From: Chloroflexota bacterium
Lineage (GTDB): Bacteria; Chloroflexota; Anaerolineae; Caldilineales; Caldilineaceae
Length of the DNA: 64,000 nucleotides
Direction: 5' to 3'
Assembly: GCA_016861025.1 (NCBI GenBank)
Contig: BOKO01000007.1
Location: 62,001-126,000 of the forward strand
The translations under genes were made by a program, and so were the position numbers. The notes beneath the pieces are model-generated. The model had not been told where the DNA came from, ran no database searches, and was given only the letters and a program-made list of their open reading frames with translations. Within the stretch, counting starts at the first letter, position 1. Each line of letters starts with the position of its first letter. Positions 33,094 to 41,881 of the stretch are shown piece after piece.

Positions 33094-35224
33094 CTCATTG
33101 ATTGCGCTGGTTGCGCTCGGTGCGTTGGCGCTGGGCGCGGCAGGAGGCTGGTTGACGGCGCAGTTTGCCATGCGCGCAGGCAGTGGCGTCCTCTTTTGGG
33201 CTGGTCTGATCGCAATCGTATTGTTGGTGGCTGCGGCGCTGTTCACCATGCACCGATTTATGCGCGCCTTTCTGATCGATGTACGACGCCTGACCGAAGC
33301 CGGGCGACTTGTACTCGGCCCCAATCCCAACTATCGCATCACCGTAACCGGACACCCCGACCTCAAGGAGCTGGCCGGCGTGTTCAACCAATTCACCGAG
33401 CGGTTTGTCCAGTTGCAGGCGGAGCGCTCTGTCATCGCTCAACAAGCGCGCGCCGACCTGGAAGAGGAACGTACGCTGCTGGCGACCCTGATGGCCGAAC
33501 TGACGGAGGGCGTTCTTGTCTGCAATCTGGACGGGCAGATTCTTCTTTACAACCGCAGCGCACATCATCTGCTCGGCGTGGAAAGAGAGGAGGCAGCCAG
33601 TTCCTACGTTGGTCTGGGACGCTCGGTGTTCGGTCTGATCGACCGCAACACGATCGTTCACGCGCTAGAACAGGTGCAATATCGTCGTCAACGCCAACAA
33701 AACACTGCCCCGCCTGTCGTCGCCAGTTTCGTCACAACAGCCGCCAACGGACGGCTGTTGCGCGCCTGGCTGTCGCCATTCTCCAGTCGCGACAACGAGA
33801 TGCGAGGCTACGTGATCACGATGCAAGACATCAGCGAGGGCATCGAACGCAGCCGCCGTCGCGATATGCTGCTCCAGACACTGATTGAACGCCAGCGCGC
33901 CGCCATCGGCGCCATCCGTGCGGCAATTGAAGCGATGGCGCAATTTCCTGACATGACGCCTGTACAACGCCAGCGTTTTCAACAGGTGATCCAAGATGAA
34001 GCGCAGGCGCTCAGCGAACAGCTCGACCAGACCGTGCGCACCCACGCCAGCGACCTGCGCGCACAGTGGCAATTGGAGGAGATGACCGCCTCCGACTTGT
34101 TGTGGGCGGTGCAGCAACGCCTCACCGAACGGCTGAGCGTCGATGTCGCCCGAGTGGATGTGGACGAATCGCTGGTGCTCAAGATCGACAGTTATACACT
34201 GATGCAAGGCGTCTCGCTGCTTGTGCGTATGCTCGTCGAGAAATTTGGCGTGACAACAATCTCGCTTTCGCTCAACGCCATCGAACGTTACGCCGCTTTC
34301 GACATCGGCTGGCCCATCCGCGCCGCCGATGCGAGCGAATGGCAGACATGGAAAGAGCATGCGCTGATCACCGACAATAACGACGGCATGATCACATTGC
34401 GCGAAGTCGCTGAACGACATGGCGGAGAAGTTTGGTTCCAGTTGGGCGACGCCATAGACAGCGCCTATTTTCGTCTCTTGTTGCCTCGCTCCGTCGGTCC
34501 GGCAGGCAGGCAGCCAGCCAGCCAGAACGAGCGCTCCGCCGCAATCATTCAGCCAACGGTTGAGAGCCGCCCGGAATACTATGACTTCGACCTCTTCCAC
34601 CAACCAGGTCAACGCCCCGAACTCGATGCACGCTCGCTGCGCTCGCTGACTTACACTGTTTTCGACACCGAGACCACCGGTTTGACGCCAGGACTTGACG
34701 AGATTATCTCGATCGGCGCGCTGCGCATCGTCAATGGGCGGTTACTGCGCCAGGAGGTGTTCGAGCAACTGATCGACCCACAGCGCCCGATCCCCTCAGC
34801 GGCGACGGCGATTCATGGCATCACCGACGCCATGGTGCGCACACAACCGACCATCGATGTAGTTTTGCCGCGATTTCATGCCTTTGCGGAAGACACCGTG
34901 TTGATCGGCCATAATTTGGCTTTTGACATGCGCATGTTCCAGGAAAAAGAGAGCGTAACCAGAGTTTGCTTTGACAACCCAATCTTGGATACACTGTTGT
35001 TGTCTGCTGTGATTCATCCAGAAGAAGAACGTCACGGCCTGGAAGATATTGCAGCGCGGCTGGGCGTGCAATCGCTGGGGAGACACACCGCCCTCGGCGA
35101 CGCGATCGTAACTGGCGAGATTTTCCTCCGCATGATTCCGCTGCTCGAGGAGCGGGGCATCCACACGCTCCAGCAAGCGCGCACCGCAGCAGAGCAGACC
35201 TACTTTGCCCGTCTCAAATACTGA
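33074..35224 (+). CDS. Membrane PAS/degenerate-kinase/DEDDh exonuclease fusion
   Basis: The 716-residue protein has two N-terminal TM helices (about 7-30 and 38-62), a HAMP-like segment (about 65-125) and a PAS-like domain (about 140-265). A region with histidine-kinase-like layout (about 270-475) follows, then a 3'-5' exonuclease of the DnaQ/PolC epsilon type (about 525-700). The exonuclease has a complete DEDDh set: Asp531 and Glu533 in VFDTETTGL, Asp in GHNLAFDMRMF, and His/Asp in HTALGDAIV. The kinase-like part has RQRAAIGAIRAAIEAM where the His box should be and no N or G boxes, so it is probably catalytically dead. The domain order suggests a membrane-signal-controlled nuclease. Exonuclease proteins of this type are known near VC_2705 transporters. 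Confidence 0.8.
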   Translation: MKRSQISSLIALVALGALALGAAGGWLTAQFAMRAGSGVLFWAGLIAIVLLVAAALFTMHRFMRAFLIDVRRLTEAGRLVLGPNPNYRITVTGHPDLKELAGVFNQFTERFVQLQAERSVIAQQARADLEEERTLLATLMAELTEGVLVCNLDGQILLYNRSAHHLLGVEREEAASSYVGLGRSVFGLIDRNTIVHALEQVQYRRQRQQNTAPPVVASFVTTAANGRLLRAWLSPFSSRDNEMRGYVITMQDISEGIERSRRRDMLLQTLIERQRAAIGAIRAAIEAMAQFPDMTPVQRQRFQQVIQDEAQALSEQLDQTVRTHASDLRAQWQLEEMTASDLLWAVQQRLTERLSVDVARVDVDESLVLKIDSYTLMQGVSLLVRMLVEKFGVTTISLSLNAIERYAAFDIGWPIRAADASEWQTWKEHALITDNNDGMITLREVAERHGGEVWFQLGDAIDSAYFRLLLPRSVGPAGRQPASQNERSAAIIQPTVESRPEYYDFDLFHQPGQRPELDARSLRSLTYTVFDTETTGLTPGLDEIISIGALRIVNGRLLRQEVFEQLIDPQRPIPSAATAIHGITDAMVRTQPTIDVVLPRFHAFAEDTVLIGHNLAFDMRMFQEKESVTRVCFDNPILDTLLLSAVIHPEEERHGLEDIAARLGVQSLGRHTALGDAIVTGEIFLRMIPLLEERGIHTLQQARTAAEQTYFARLKY

Positions 35225-35246
35225 AGCAAGTGGAAGGAAACTGAAA

Positions 35247-36392
35247 ATGCCAGCCAAAATTCTGGTGGCCGACGATGATCTGACCCTCCAGCGCCTGATT
35301 ACGAACACACTTAAACTGGAACGCCACGAGGTGATTGTTGCAAGTGACGGGAGACAGGCGCTTGATCTGATTCATTCTGAACAGCCGGATTTGGTGATTT
35401 TGGATGTAATGATGCCCGTCCTGAATGGGTTCGATGTATGCGCCGAGCTGCGAAAAGACCCCGAAACTGCGATTCTCCCCGTCATTATGCTCAGTGGACT
35501 CGGCCAGGTTCAGGAGAAAATCATTGGGCTGCGCGCTGGCGCCGACGAATATCTCACCAAGCCTATCGACCCGCGCGAGTTGCTGACCCGCGTTGAAATG
35601 CTGCTGGCGCGGCACGCTCTGTTGCGAAAGAGTGCAGCGGTCAAATCCGGTCGCGTCTTGAGTCTTATCGGTGCAAAAGGCGGCGTCGGCGTCACCACGC
35701 TGGCTGTCAACCTGGCCGCCAAACTGGCAGGGAATGGCAATCAGGTGATTCTGCTTGAATTTCGCCCGGACTATGGCACAGTGGCTCTGCACTTCAACCT
35801 GAAGCCAACAATCTCGCTGGCTGCGTTGCGACCTCTTGAACCGGTGGCGATCACCGATCAAGTGGTAAATCGGCTGCTGAATGAAACAAGCGTTGGTGTG
35901 AAGGTGTTGTGCGGACCGCAAAAAGCAGATGAATTTGGGGCGTTCAACGCCGGGCTGGCCGGCGCGCTGTTGGCGCGGCTGATCACCCAATGTGACTATG
36001 TGGTCGTTGATCTACCCCCGGCTGTCGATGAAGCCACGGAGACGATCCTCAAAAGCAGCGATCAGGTGCTCGTAGTGTTGGAGCCAGAGGCCACAAGCGT
36101 TGCTGCGGCTGTCCAGCGCGTGAATCAAATCATTGCCTACAGCAGTGCAATCACGATTCGACTGATTGCGGTCAACCGCCAGGGGGCAATGTTGCTCTCT
36201 CTGCGTGAGATCGAACATCGACTTGACCGCCCCCTGCTCGATGTGTTTCCACCAGCCATCGATGCGATGGGTGTAGCGGTGCAATTCGGCATGCCGGTGG
36301 TGGTTTCGCAGCCAAACCATGTCTATGCCGAACGCATCGGCGATTTGCTCAAACAGTTGCAGGAAAGCAAGGCCACGACGTTGCATCGCTGA
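35247..36392 (+). CDS. Receiver-ParA/MinD ATPase fusion (CpaE-like)
   Basis: The 381-residue protein begins with a receiver domain (1-120) having Asp9/Asp10, Asp53 in LVILDVMMPV and Lys in YLTKPI. It continues as a SIMIBI ATPase with the deviant Walker A GAKGGVGVTTLAVNL (Lys144), a switch region with LLEFRPDYGTVALHFN and Walker B VVVDLPPAVDE. This is the architecture of CpaE-type proteins that position pilus assembly or other polar machines. No pilus genes are nearby; here it ends a transport-sensing operon, so it may localise the transporter-kinase complex. The ATG at 35247 follows GGAAGGA; a longer frame back into the exonuclease gene has no such site. Confidence 0.82.
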   Translation: MPAKILVADDDLTLQRLITNTLKLERHEVIVASDGRQALDLIHSEQPDLVILDVMMPVLNGFDVCAELRKDPETAILPVIMLSGLGQVQEKIIGLRAGADEYLTKPIDPRELLTRVEMLLARHALLRKSAAVKSGRVLSLIGAKGGVGVTTLAVNLAAKLAGNGNQVILLEFRPDYGTVALHFNLKPTISLAALRPLEPVAITDQVVNRLLNETSVGVKVLCGPQKADEFGAFNAGLAGALLARLITQCDYVVVDLPPAVDEATETILKSSDQVLVVLEPEATSVAAAVQRVNQIIAYSSAITIRLIAVNRQGAMLLSLREIEHRLDRPLLDVFPPAIDAMGVAVQFGMPVVVSQPNHVYAERIGDLLKQLQESKATTLHR

Positions 36393-36528
36393 CATTGGGA
36401 CAGGTGAACACACAGCCTGAATTGCCACACAACATCCGCCTGCTAGGGTGCCTGATGCAACCTCATCGTACGTTCGGAGATCAAGCACATTCGCAGAGAG
36501 CGATCTGACAACAAACAGGAGGAGACCG

Positions 36529-38112
36529 ATGACTCAAACAACGCCCGCCGGCGTGCAAATCGTTGGCGCAATTTCGCCCGCAGTGACGGAAGTGCTCACG
36601 CCGGATGCACTTGCCTTCGTGGCTGCGCTCCATCGTCAATTCAACCCGCGTCGCATCGAATTGCTGGCCGCCCGCAAAGAGCGACAGAAACGCTTTGACG
36701 CTGGCGAGATCCCTGGATTCTTGCCGGAGACTGAGTGGATTCGTACATCCGACTGGCAGGTTGCGCCTGCCCCCGCCGATCTGAATGACCGCCGCGTCGA
36801 GATCACCGGCCCCACCGAACGCAAGATGATGATCAATGCGCTGAATTCCGGCGCTAAGGTCTTCATGGGGGACTTTGAGGATGCGTTGTCGCCAACATGG
36901 GAGAATGTGATCCAGGGGCAGATCAACTGCAGCGACGCCATTCGGCGCACCATCTCCTTCGAGAATCCGGACGGCAAGCGTTATACGCTTAATGAGACAG
37001 TGGCGACGCTGCTTGTGCGCCCGCGCGGCTGGCATCTGGTCGAAAAACATGTACTTGTCGACGGCGCGCCGATTTCGGGCAGCCTTTTTGACTTTGGGCT
37101 GTACATGTTCCGCAACGCCAAAGAACTGCTCGCCCGCGGCAGCGGCCCCTATTTCTATCTCCCCAAATTAGAAAGTCACCTGGAAGCGCGTCTTTGGAAC
37201 GATGTTTTCAACGCTTCTCAGGATGCGCTCGGCATTCCGCGCGGATCGATCCGCGCCACGGTGCTGATCGAAACCATTCTTGGCGCGCTGGAAATGGAGG
37301 AGATTCTCTACGAGATTCGCGAACACGCCGCCGGTCTCAACGCCGGACGCTGGGACTACATCTTCAGCGTCATCAAAAAGTTCGCCAGGAATGAGCGCCA
37401 AATTCTGCCCGATCGCGCGCAGGTGACAATGACTGTGCCATTTATGCGCGCCTACACCGAACTGTTGATCCGCACCTGCCACAAACACGGTGCTCACGCC
37501 ATCGGCGGCATGGCGGCGTTCATCCCCAACCGTCGCGACCCGGTCGTCACCGAAAACGCCCTCGCCAAAGTGCGGGAAGATAAGCTGCGCGAGTTTGGCG
37601 ATGGCTGCGACGGCACGTGGGTGGCGCATCCCGACCTGGTGCCGACCGTAATGGAGGTGGCGAACAATTATCTCGGCGATAAACCCAACCAGAAAGAGCG
37701 CATGCGCGAGGATGTCCAGGTGGAGGCAAGCCAGATCACCGATATCAAGGTGCCCGGCGGCTCGATCACCGAAGCGGGTCTGCGCCTCAACATCAGCGTG
37801 GCGCTGCAATATATGAATGCCTGGCTGCTCGGCAACGGCGCCGCGGCGATCAACAACCTGATGGAAGACGCTGCCACCGCTGAGATCTCCCGTTCGCAAA
37901 TCTGGCAGTGGATTCATCACGGCGCTACACTCAGCGACGGACGCCCGGTGACAAAGGAGCTTTACACGCAAATTCGCGACGAAGAACTCGCCAAGCTTGG
38001 CGGAACATCGGTCGGTCGGTACGAAGAGGCGGCGGACATCCTGGACAGGTTGTGCTTGAGTGATGAGTTTATCGAATTCTTGACTTTGATCGCCTATCAA
38101 CACCTCGACTGA
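36529..38112 (+). CDS. aceB: Malate synthase A
   Basis: The 527-residue enzyme condenses glyoxylate with acetyl-CoA to malate in the glyoxylate shunt. Diagnostic segments are GAKVFMGDFEDALSPTW (metal-binding acidic residues), RPRGWHLVEKH, YFYLPKLESHLEARLW, IRATVLIETI, GRWDYIFSVIKKF and DGTWVAHPDL. Length agrees with the A isoform (about 530), not the 720-residue G isoform. The ATG at 36529 has an AGGAGGAG site 5 nt upstream; a longer frame to 36448 lacks one. Its place after acs and the acetate transport operon fits growth on C2 compounds, though isocitrate lyase is not in the window. Confidence 0.95.
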   Translation: MTQTTPAGVQIVGAISPAVTEVLTPDALAFVAALHRQFNPRRIELLAARKERQKRFDAGEIPGFLPETEWIRTSDWQVAPAPADLNDRRVEITGPTERKMMINALNSGAKVFMGDFEDALSPTWENVIQGQINCSDAIRRTISFENPDGKRYTLNETVATLLVRPRGWHLVEKHVLVDGAPISGSLFDFGLYMFRNAKELLARGSGPYFYLPKLESHLEARLWNDVFNASQDALGIPRGSIRATVLIETILGALEMEEILYEIREHAAGLNAGRWDYIFSVIKKFARNERQILPDRAQVTMTVPFMRAYTELLIRTCHKHGAHAIGGMAAFIPNRRDPVVTENALAKVREDKLREFGDGCDGTWVAHPDLVPTVMEVANNYLGDKPNQKERMREDVQVEASQITDIKVPGGSITEAGLRLNISVALQYMNAWLLGNGAAAINNLMEDAATAEISRSQIWQWIHHGATLSDGRPVTKELYTQIRDEELAKLGGTSVGRYEEAADILDRLCLSDEFIEFLTLIAYQHLD

Positions 38113-38129
38113 ATCGCACGATGACGAAC

Positions 38130-38158
38130 GGGTGAGAAATTGTGAACATTTCTCACCC
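38130..38158. terminator. Convergent hairpin terminator
   Basis: A perfect 10-bp stem (38130-38139 with 38149-38158) with a 9-nt loop sits between the convergent malate synthase and phospholipase-D-like genes. The stem ends in AAA/TTT pairs but a long U-tract is missing, so termination may be modest in either direction. Confidence 0.6.
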
Positions 38159-38215
38159 ACTCATCCTAATTTCTGAAATCTGCGCCAGGACGCTGGGATC
38201 CACTCTTTAGGTTTC

Positions 38216-40153
38216 TCATTCTTCGCCAAGCGCCCAATCATGCTCGAATACACTGTGCAAGCGGGCGTGGATTACGGCGTTTTCAACCAGCAACACAACT
38301 TCGCGGTTGAGCTTATGGCTGGTTTCTCCGCCATTCAGACTGCCGACGGCTGACCAGCGCTGCTCTCCGAGCCGAACCAATGCCAGCTTGGCATGGATGC
38401 CCCCTGCGGTTGGGTTGGCGAGCCGTGCATCCAGATCGAGATGTTCGGCGGCGGCAATGGTGCGTACGTAGGCAACCGTCGCTTGATTGTTGCGCAGTGC
38501 ATCTTCGTCGTCAAAATAGCCATCGAGCAACAGCCGAACGCGAGCGCCGCGCCGGGCGGCGTTGATCGCCGCCTCTAGCCGCGGGTTAGGATCGGCGATC
38601 GGGTTGCTCACTGTCTCGCCAAAGAACTTATTTTCATACATCTGGACAAAGACGATCTCGTCGCCAGCGCCAGCGCGATTGACCAACCCTTGAATGCCAG
38701 CATCGACGCGCATGGCATTTTCAGGGGCGTTCACGACGACGGATTCGGCGTGCGCTGCGATTGTCATCGCCTCGCCAAAAGGAGCGTCGGCGACAACAAA
38801 CACAGGCGGCGGGGGCAATACAAAATCGGCGGGCGGCGCGCCATATTTGGCGTGCGTCGGGTCGTATGGGCGCAAATCGGCAAAGATGGTTGGTCGCCAG
38901 TCGCTGGCAAACAGCGCGTTCAACGCCGCTGCAACGCCTGTTGCATCGGTGAAAAGATAAAAGCCGCGCCGCCCCCCAACAGGAGCGCCGGTCGGTTCTG
39001 GCATGGCGTTGAGCGTCGGATTCTCTGTCCCGACGAATACGGAGCGTCCATCGGCGATGCCGTATTTGGCATGAAGAAAACGGTAGCGACGCTTGTAACC
39101 TTTGGGCGCATCATCCGTCACCGCCATGTACCTTATGTCGCCGCCGGCTTCGGCGATGCGGCTCACGCACCATTTTTGCACGTTGGTGATGCCGCCGGGC
39201 GGCGCGCCGTCGAGCAGCATGCGCACCTGCACACCGCGCTGCGCCGCCTCCGCCAACGCCAAAGCCAGCGATGGATGCTCAAAGGTGTAAAGGCTCAAGT
39301 CGAGGGAATGCGTCGCCGAGCGAAAGAATTCCACCATCGGCTGATACAATCCTTCCGGCCCAACGGCGACTGTCCAGACGGCGCTATCGACGCTGACGGC
39401 CGGCCACAGTCCGTCGCTGCGATCCCAGCCGCCCCATCCCGGCTGACGGACGCGCCGTCCCCATTCCAGGTCTTCGAGGTCTCCCGCCCAATCGCGCGCC
39501 GAGTTGCTGTCGATTGGCAGTCCACTGTTCGGGTCGAGCTTGCGTTGCCACACCTGACCTGCGCCCGTGACAAGCCCGCGTGTATAGAGCAACGCTGGCG
39601 GGCCAAGCCAAATGCTCGATTGTTGGGTCGTGGCGCCATAGAGAAGCATATCAACATCCTCCTGGCGGCTGTTGCGCAACAAGATGGCGCCGCCGTTGTT
39701 GTTGAGCGTCAGCGCGCCATCCAACAACAACGCGCCATTGTCGGCGGACGACCATGCACAGCCAGCGTCAACGCCAAACGAACGACGAAAGCTGTCGGTG
39801 TTGGCTGTGCACCACAATCGCGATCCAGCTTCCAGGCGCAGCGTGGTCGTGAGCGGAAACGTCGCTGTTTTCGCTCCGGCGCGCAGCGACCAGCCCGCCA
39901 GTGATTGCGCGCCAGCCCCGACATTCCATAGCAAAATCGCTTCGTCCGGTTCATAGCTGACGGCGCTATCGATATAGGCGGCGGCAATCAACACCTGTGA
40001 AGGCGGCGACCCCATCACTGCCGGAAGATAAACCGTCGAATCCTGCGCTGGCGCAGGTGTATCTTCTTGAGCCAATGCGCCGATTGCACCGACAACGATG
40101 AACAGGAGAGTGAAAGAGAACAATCGCATCAGGCGACGAGCGAACGGGGACAT
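38216..40153 (-). CDS. Secreted LTD and phospholipase D-like domain protein
   Basis: The 645-residue protein has a signal peptide (residues 1-28, cleavage after GALA), a short linker containing STVYLPAVMG and a lamin-tail-like domain (about 55-170). Two phospholipase-D-like repeats follow, with HxK motifs in HAKYGIADGRSVFVGTENPT (about 360-380) and HAKLALVRLGEQ near 600. The PLD superfamily cleaves or transfers phosphodiesters (phospholipids or DNA). Both HxK boxes are present, but the classic HKD Asp spacing is only approximate, so activity is not certain. It acts outside the cell or at the surface. The ATG at 40153 follows GAGGTG; the longer frame to 40186 has no binding site. Confidence 0.75.
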   Translation of the reverse strand: MSPFARRLMRLFSFTLLFIVVGAIGALAQEDTPAPAQDSTVYLPAVMGSPPSQVLIAAAYIDSAVSYEPDEAILLWNVGAGAQSLAGWSLRAGAKTATFPLTTTLRLEAGSRLWCTANTDSFRRSFGVDAGCAWSSADNGALLLDGALTLNNNGGAILLRNSRQEDVDMLLYGATTQQSSIWLGPPALLYTRGLVTGAGQVWQRKLDPNSGLPIDSNSARDWAGDLEDLEWGRRVRQPGWGGWDRSDGLWPAVSVDSAVWTVAVGPEGLYQPMVEFFRSATHSLDLSLYTFEHPSLALALAEAAQRGVQVRMLLDGAPPGGITNVQKWCVSRIAEAGGDIRYMAVTDDAPKGYKRRYRFLHAKYGIADGRSVFVGTENPTLNAMPEPTGAPVGGRRGFYLFTDATGVAAALNALFASDWRPTIFADLRPYDPTHAKYGAPPADFVLPPPPVFVVADAPFGEAMTIAAHAESVVVNAPENAMRVDAGIQGLVNRAGAGDEIVFVQMYENKFFGETVSNPIADPNPRLEAAINAARRGARVRLLLDGYFDDEDALRNNQATVAYVRTIAAAEHLDLDARLANPTAGGIHAKLALVRLGEQRWSAVGSLNGGETSHKLNREVVLLVENAVIHARLHSVFEHDWALGEE

Positions 40154-40333
40154 AGAACACCTCGACAGCATGAAGGTTAACAACAAACTACACCAGTAGC
40201 GTACTCGATGAGTGTAGGCAAGGGATCGGTCGAATGTTCAATCCCGCCGCCATTCACTTGATGGAATTTTGATCGGGCGAGGATTCATTGAGAGGAATCG
40301 CTGAATAAGCAGCGAGGCAATCACCCAAATAAG

Positions 40334-40360
40334 ACGCCAGCGTCAAAGACGCTGGCGTCG
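40334..40360 (-). terminator. Hairpin downstream of the sigma factor gene
   Basis: A perfect 10-bp GC-rich stem, GACGCCAGCG with CGCTGGCGTC, and a 7-nt loop lie 39 nt after the sigma factor stop. On the minus strand it is followed by TTATTT, a weak U-tract. A parS-like palindrome lies between the stop codon and this hairpin. Confidence 0.65.
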
Positions 40361-40363
40361 AAT

Positions 40364-40379
40364 GTTTCACGTGAAACAT
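40364..40379. promoter_or_regulatory. parS-like centromere site, copy 1
   Basis: TGTTTCACGTGAAACA is a perfect 16-bp palindrome identical to the widely conserved chromosomal parS sequence bound by ParB/Spo0J. It is intergenic, just after the sigma factor gene. A second identical site is at 42879-42894. Confidence 0.88.
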
Positions 40380-40398
40380 CTACGAGAGCAGATATGGC

Positions 40399-41718
40399 TT
40401 ACAGATAGTCGCGCAGCTTTCGACTTCGGCTGGGGTGGCGGAGACGGCTCAACGCCTGCGCCTCGATCTGACGGATGCGCTCGCGTGTGACGCCGAACTT
40501 CTTGCCAACCTCCTCTAGCGTATAGCAATAGCCATCGACCAATCCAAAGCGCAGTTGCAAGATGCGCACCTCGCGCGGGGTCAGGCTCTGGAAAATCTCA
40601 TCGATGACTTCGCGCAGGAGCTGTTGTCCAGCGGCCTCGCCAGGCGCGTCGGCGTCTTCATCTTCGATAAAGTCGCCGAGATAGCTATCCTCTTCCTCGC
40701 CAACCGGCATCTCCAGGCTCAGCGGACGCTGGCTGACGCGCATGATGTGCTCGACCTTGCGCGGGGTCACGCCGAGTTCATCTGCAATCTCTTCGGTTGT
40801 CGGGTCGCGGCCCAGTTCCTGCACAAGCTGCCGGCTGGTGCGCGTCAGGCGGTTGATCTGCTCATACATGTGCACCGGCACACGGATCGTGCGCCCCTGG
40901 TCGGCGATCGCGCGTGTCACAGCCTGGCGAATCCACCAGGTGGCGTAGGTGCTAAATTTGTAGCCGCGGCGGTAGTCAAACTTCTTGACAGCGCGGATCA
41001 GGCCGATGTTGCCTTCCTGAATCAGATCAAGGAATGGCACACCGCGCCCCACATATTTCTTGGCGACGCTGACCACAAGACGGCTGTTCGCCTTGATGAG
41101 ATGCTCCTGGGCAGCCTGTCCATCGCGCACAAACCAGAGCAGGCGCTCGCGCTCTTCCCAGTCGTCAATGCCGTCGGATAGTTTCTTGCGCGATTCGCGG
41201 CCGCGTTCCATCCGCTTGGCGAGATCAACTTCCTCTTCTGCGGTCAGCAACGGAACGCGCCCGATCTCCTTTAAGTAAAGGCTGATTGAATCATCAATTT
41301 CAATCTGGCTCAGATCGAAATCTTCCTCTTCGATCTCGCCTGTTTCGAGCTCGGCGTCGCTGATATCACCCAAAATATCTTGCTCTTCATCGCGCGTCTG
41401 CCCAACGTCGATCCCTTGCTCAAAAAGCGACGCAAAGATGTCTTCGAGCTGCTCCATCGAATTTTCTGCTTCTGGCATCACTTTGAGCACATCATCGTAA
41501 GAGACATAGCCCTGAGAACGACCAAGCAGCAACAGGGACTCGAGCGCCGCCTCTGGGCTCAGTGCAACAGCCGGCGCCTCAGCCTCGCTTATTTCGGCAG
41601 AGTCATCGAGCGTATTTTCAATTTCGAATTCTTCTTCGACAGAATCGTCGCTCCCGTTTTCGAGATCGATGTCGAACTCATCGTCGAACGTTGAGCGCAT
41701 AGACTTTTGTTTTGCCAT
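40399..41718 (-). CDS. rpoD: Primary RNA polymerase sigma factor (RpoD/SigA)
   Basis: The 439-residue protein is a group 1 or 2 sigma-70. A very acidic N-terminal region (about 1-55) replaces a full region 1.1 and is followed by a sigma-1.1-like helical segment (about 55-110). Region 1.2 (DDSISLYLKEIGRVPLLTAEEE as two short motifs), region 2 (NIGLIRAVKKFDYRRGYKFSTYATWWIRQAVTRA region, -10 recognition and melting), region 3 (RVPVHMYEQINR) and region 4 (LTPREVRILQLRFGL, VTRERIRQIEAQALSRLR, -35 recognition) follow. The complete set and the RpoD-box-like region 2 make it the likely housekeeping sigma factor. AGGAGAGA precedes the ATG. A parS-like site and a hairpin lie downstream. Confidence 0.92.
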   Translation of the reverse strand: MAKQKSMRSTFDDEFDIDLENGSDDSVEEEFEIENTLDDSAEISEAEAPAVALSPEAALESLLLLGRSQGYVSYDDVLKVMPEAENSMEQLEDIFASLFEQGIDVGQTRDEEQDILGDISDAELETGEIEEEDFDLSQIEIDDSISLYLKEIGRVPLLTAEEEVDLAKRMERGRESRKKLSDGIDDWEERERLLWFVRDGQAAQEHLIKANSRLVVSVAKKYVGRGVPFLDLIQEGNIGLIRAVKKFDYRRGYKFSTYATWWIRQAVTRAIADQGRTIRVPVHMYEQINRLTRTSRQLVQELGRDPTTEEIADELGVTPRKVEHIMRVSQRPLSLEMPVGEEEDSYLGDFIEDEDADAPGEAAGQQLLREVIDEIFQSLTPREVRILQLRFGLVDGYCYTLEEVGKKFGVTRERIRQIEAQALSRLRHPSRSRKLRDYL

Positions 41719-41881
41719 TTATTATCTCTCCTTGCCCGCCGCGACCTTACTGTGAAATCGCTATCCAAATAGCATGACACAGACCAGTCGGCTGCTCTAT
41801 AATATAGCCTACAATACACTCATCCATATTGTGGCGAGATTTTTCACCACTGTTAATTGACGCTTGCTTTGCAAGATGCAG

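Noticed and set aside
35247..36392. Receiver-ParA fusion as the chromosome-partitioning ParA acting on the parS sites
   Set aside because: It has a CpaE-like layout with a receiver and no parB gene beside it, so a centromere role is not supported.
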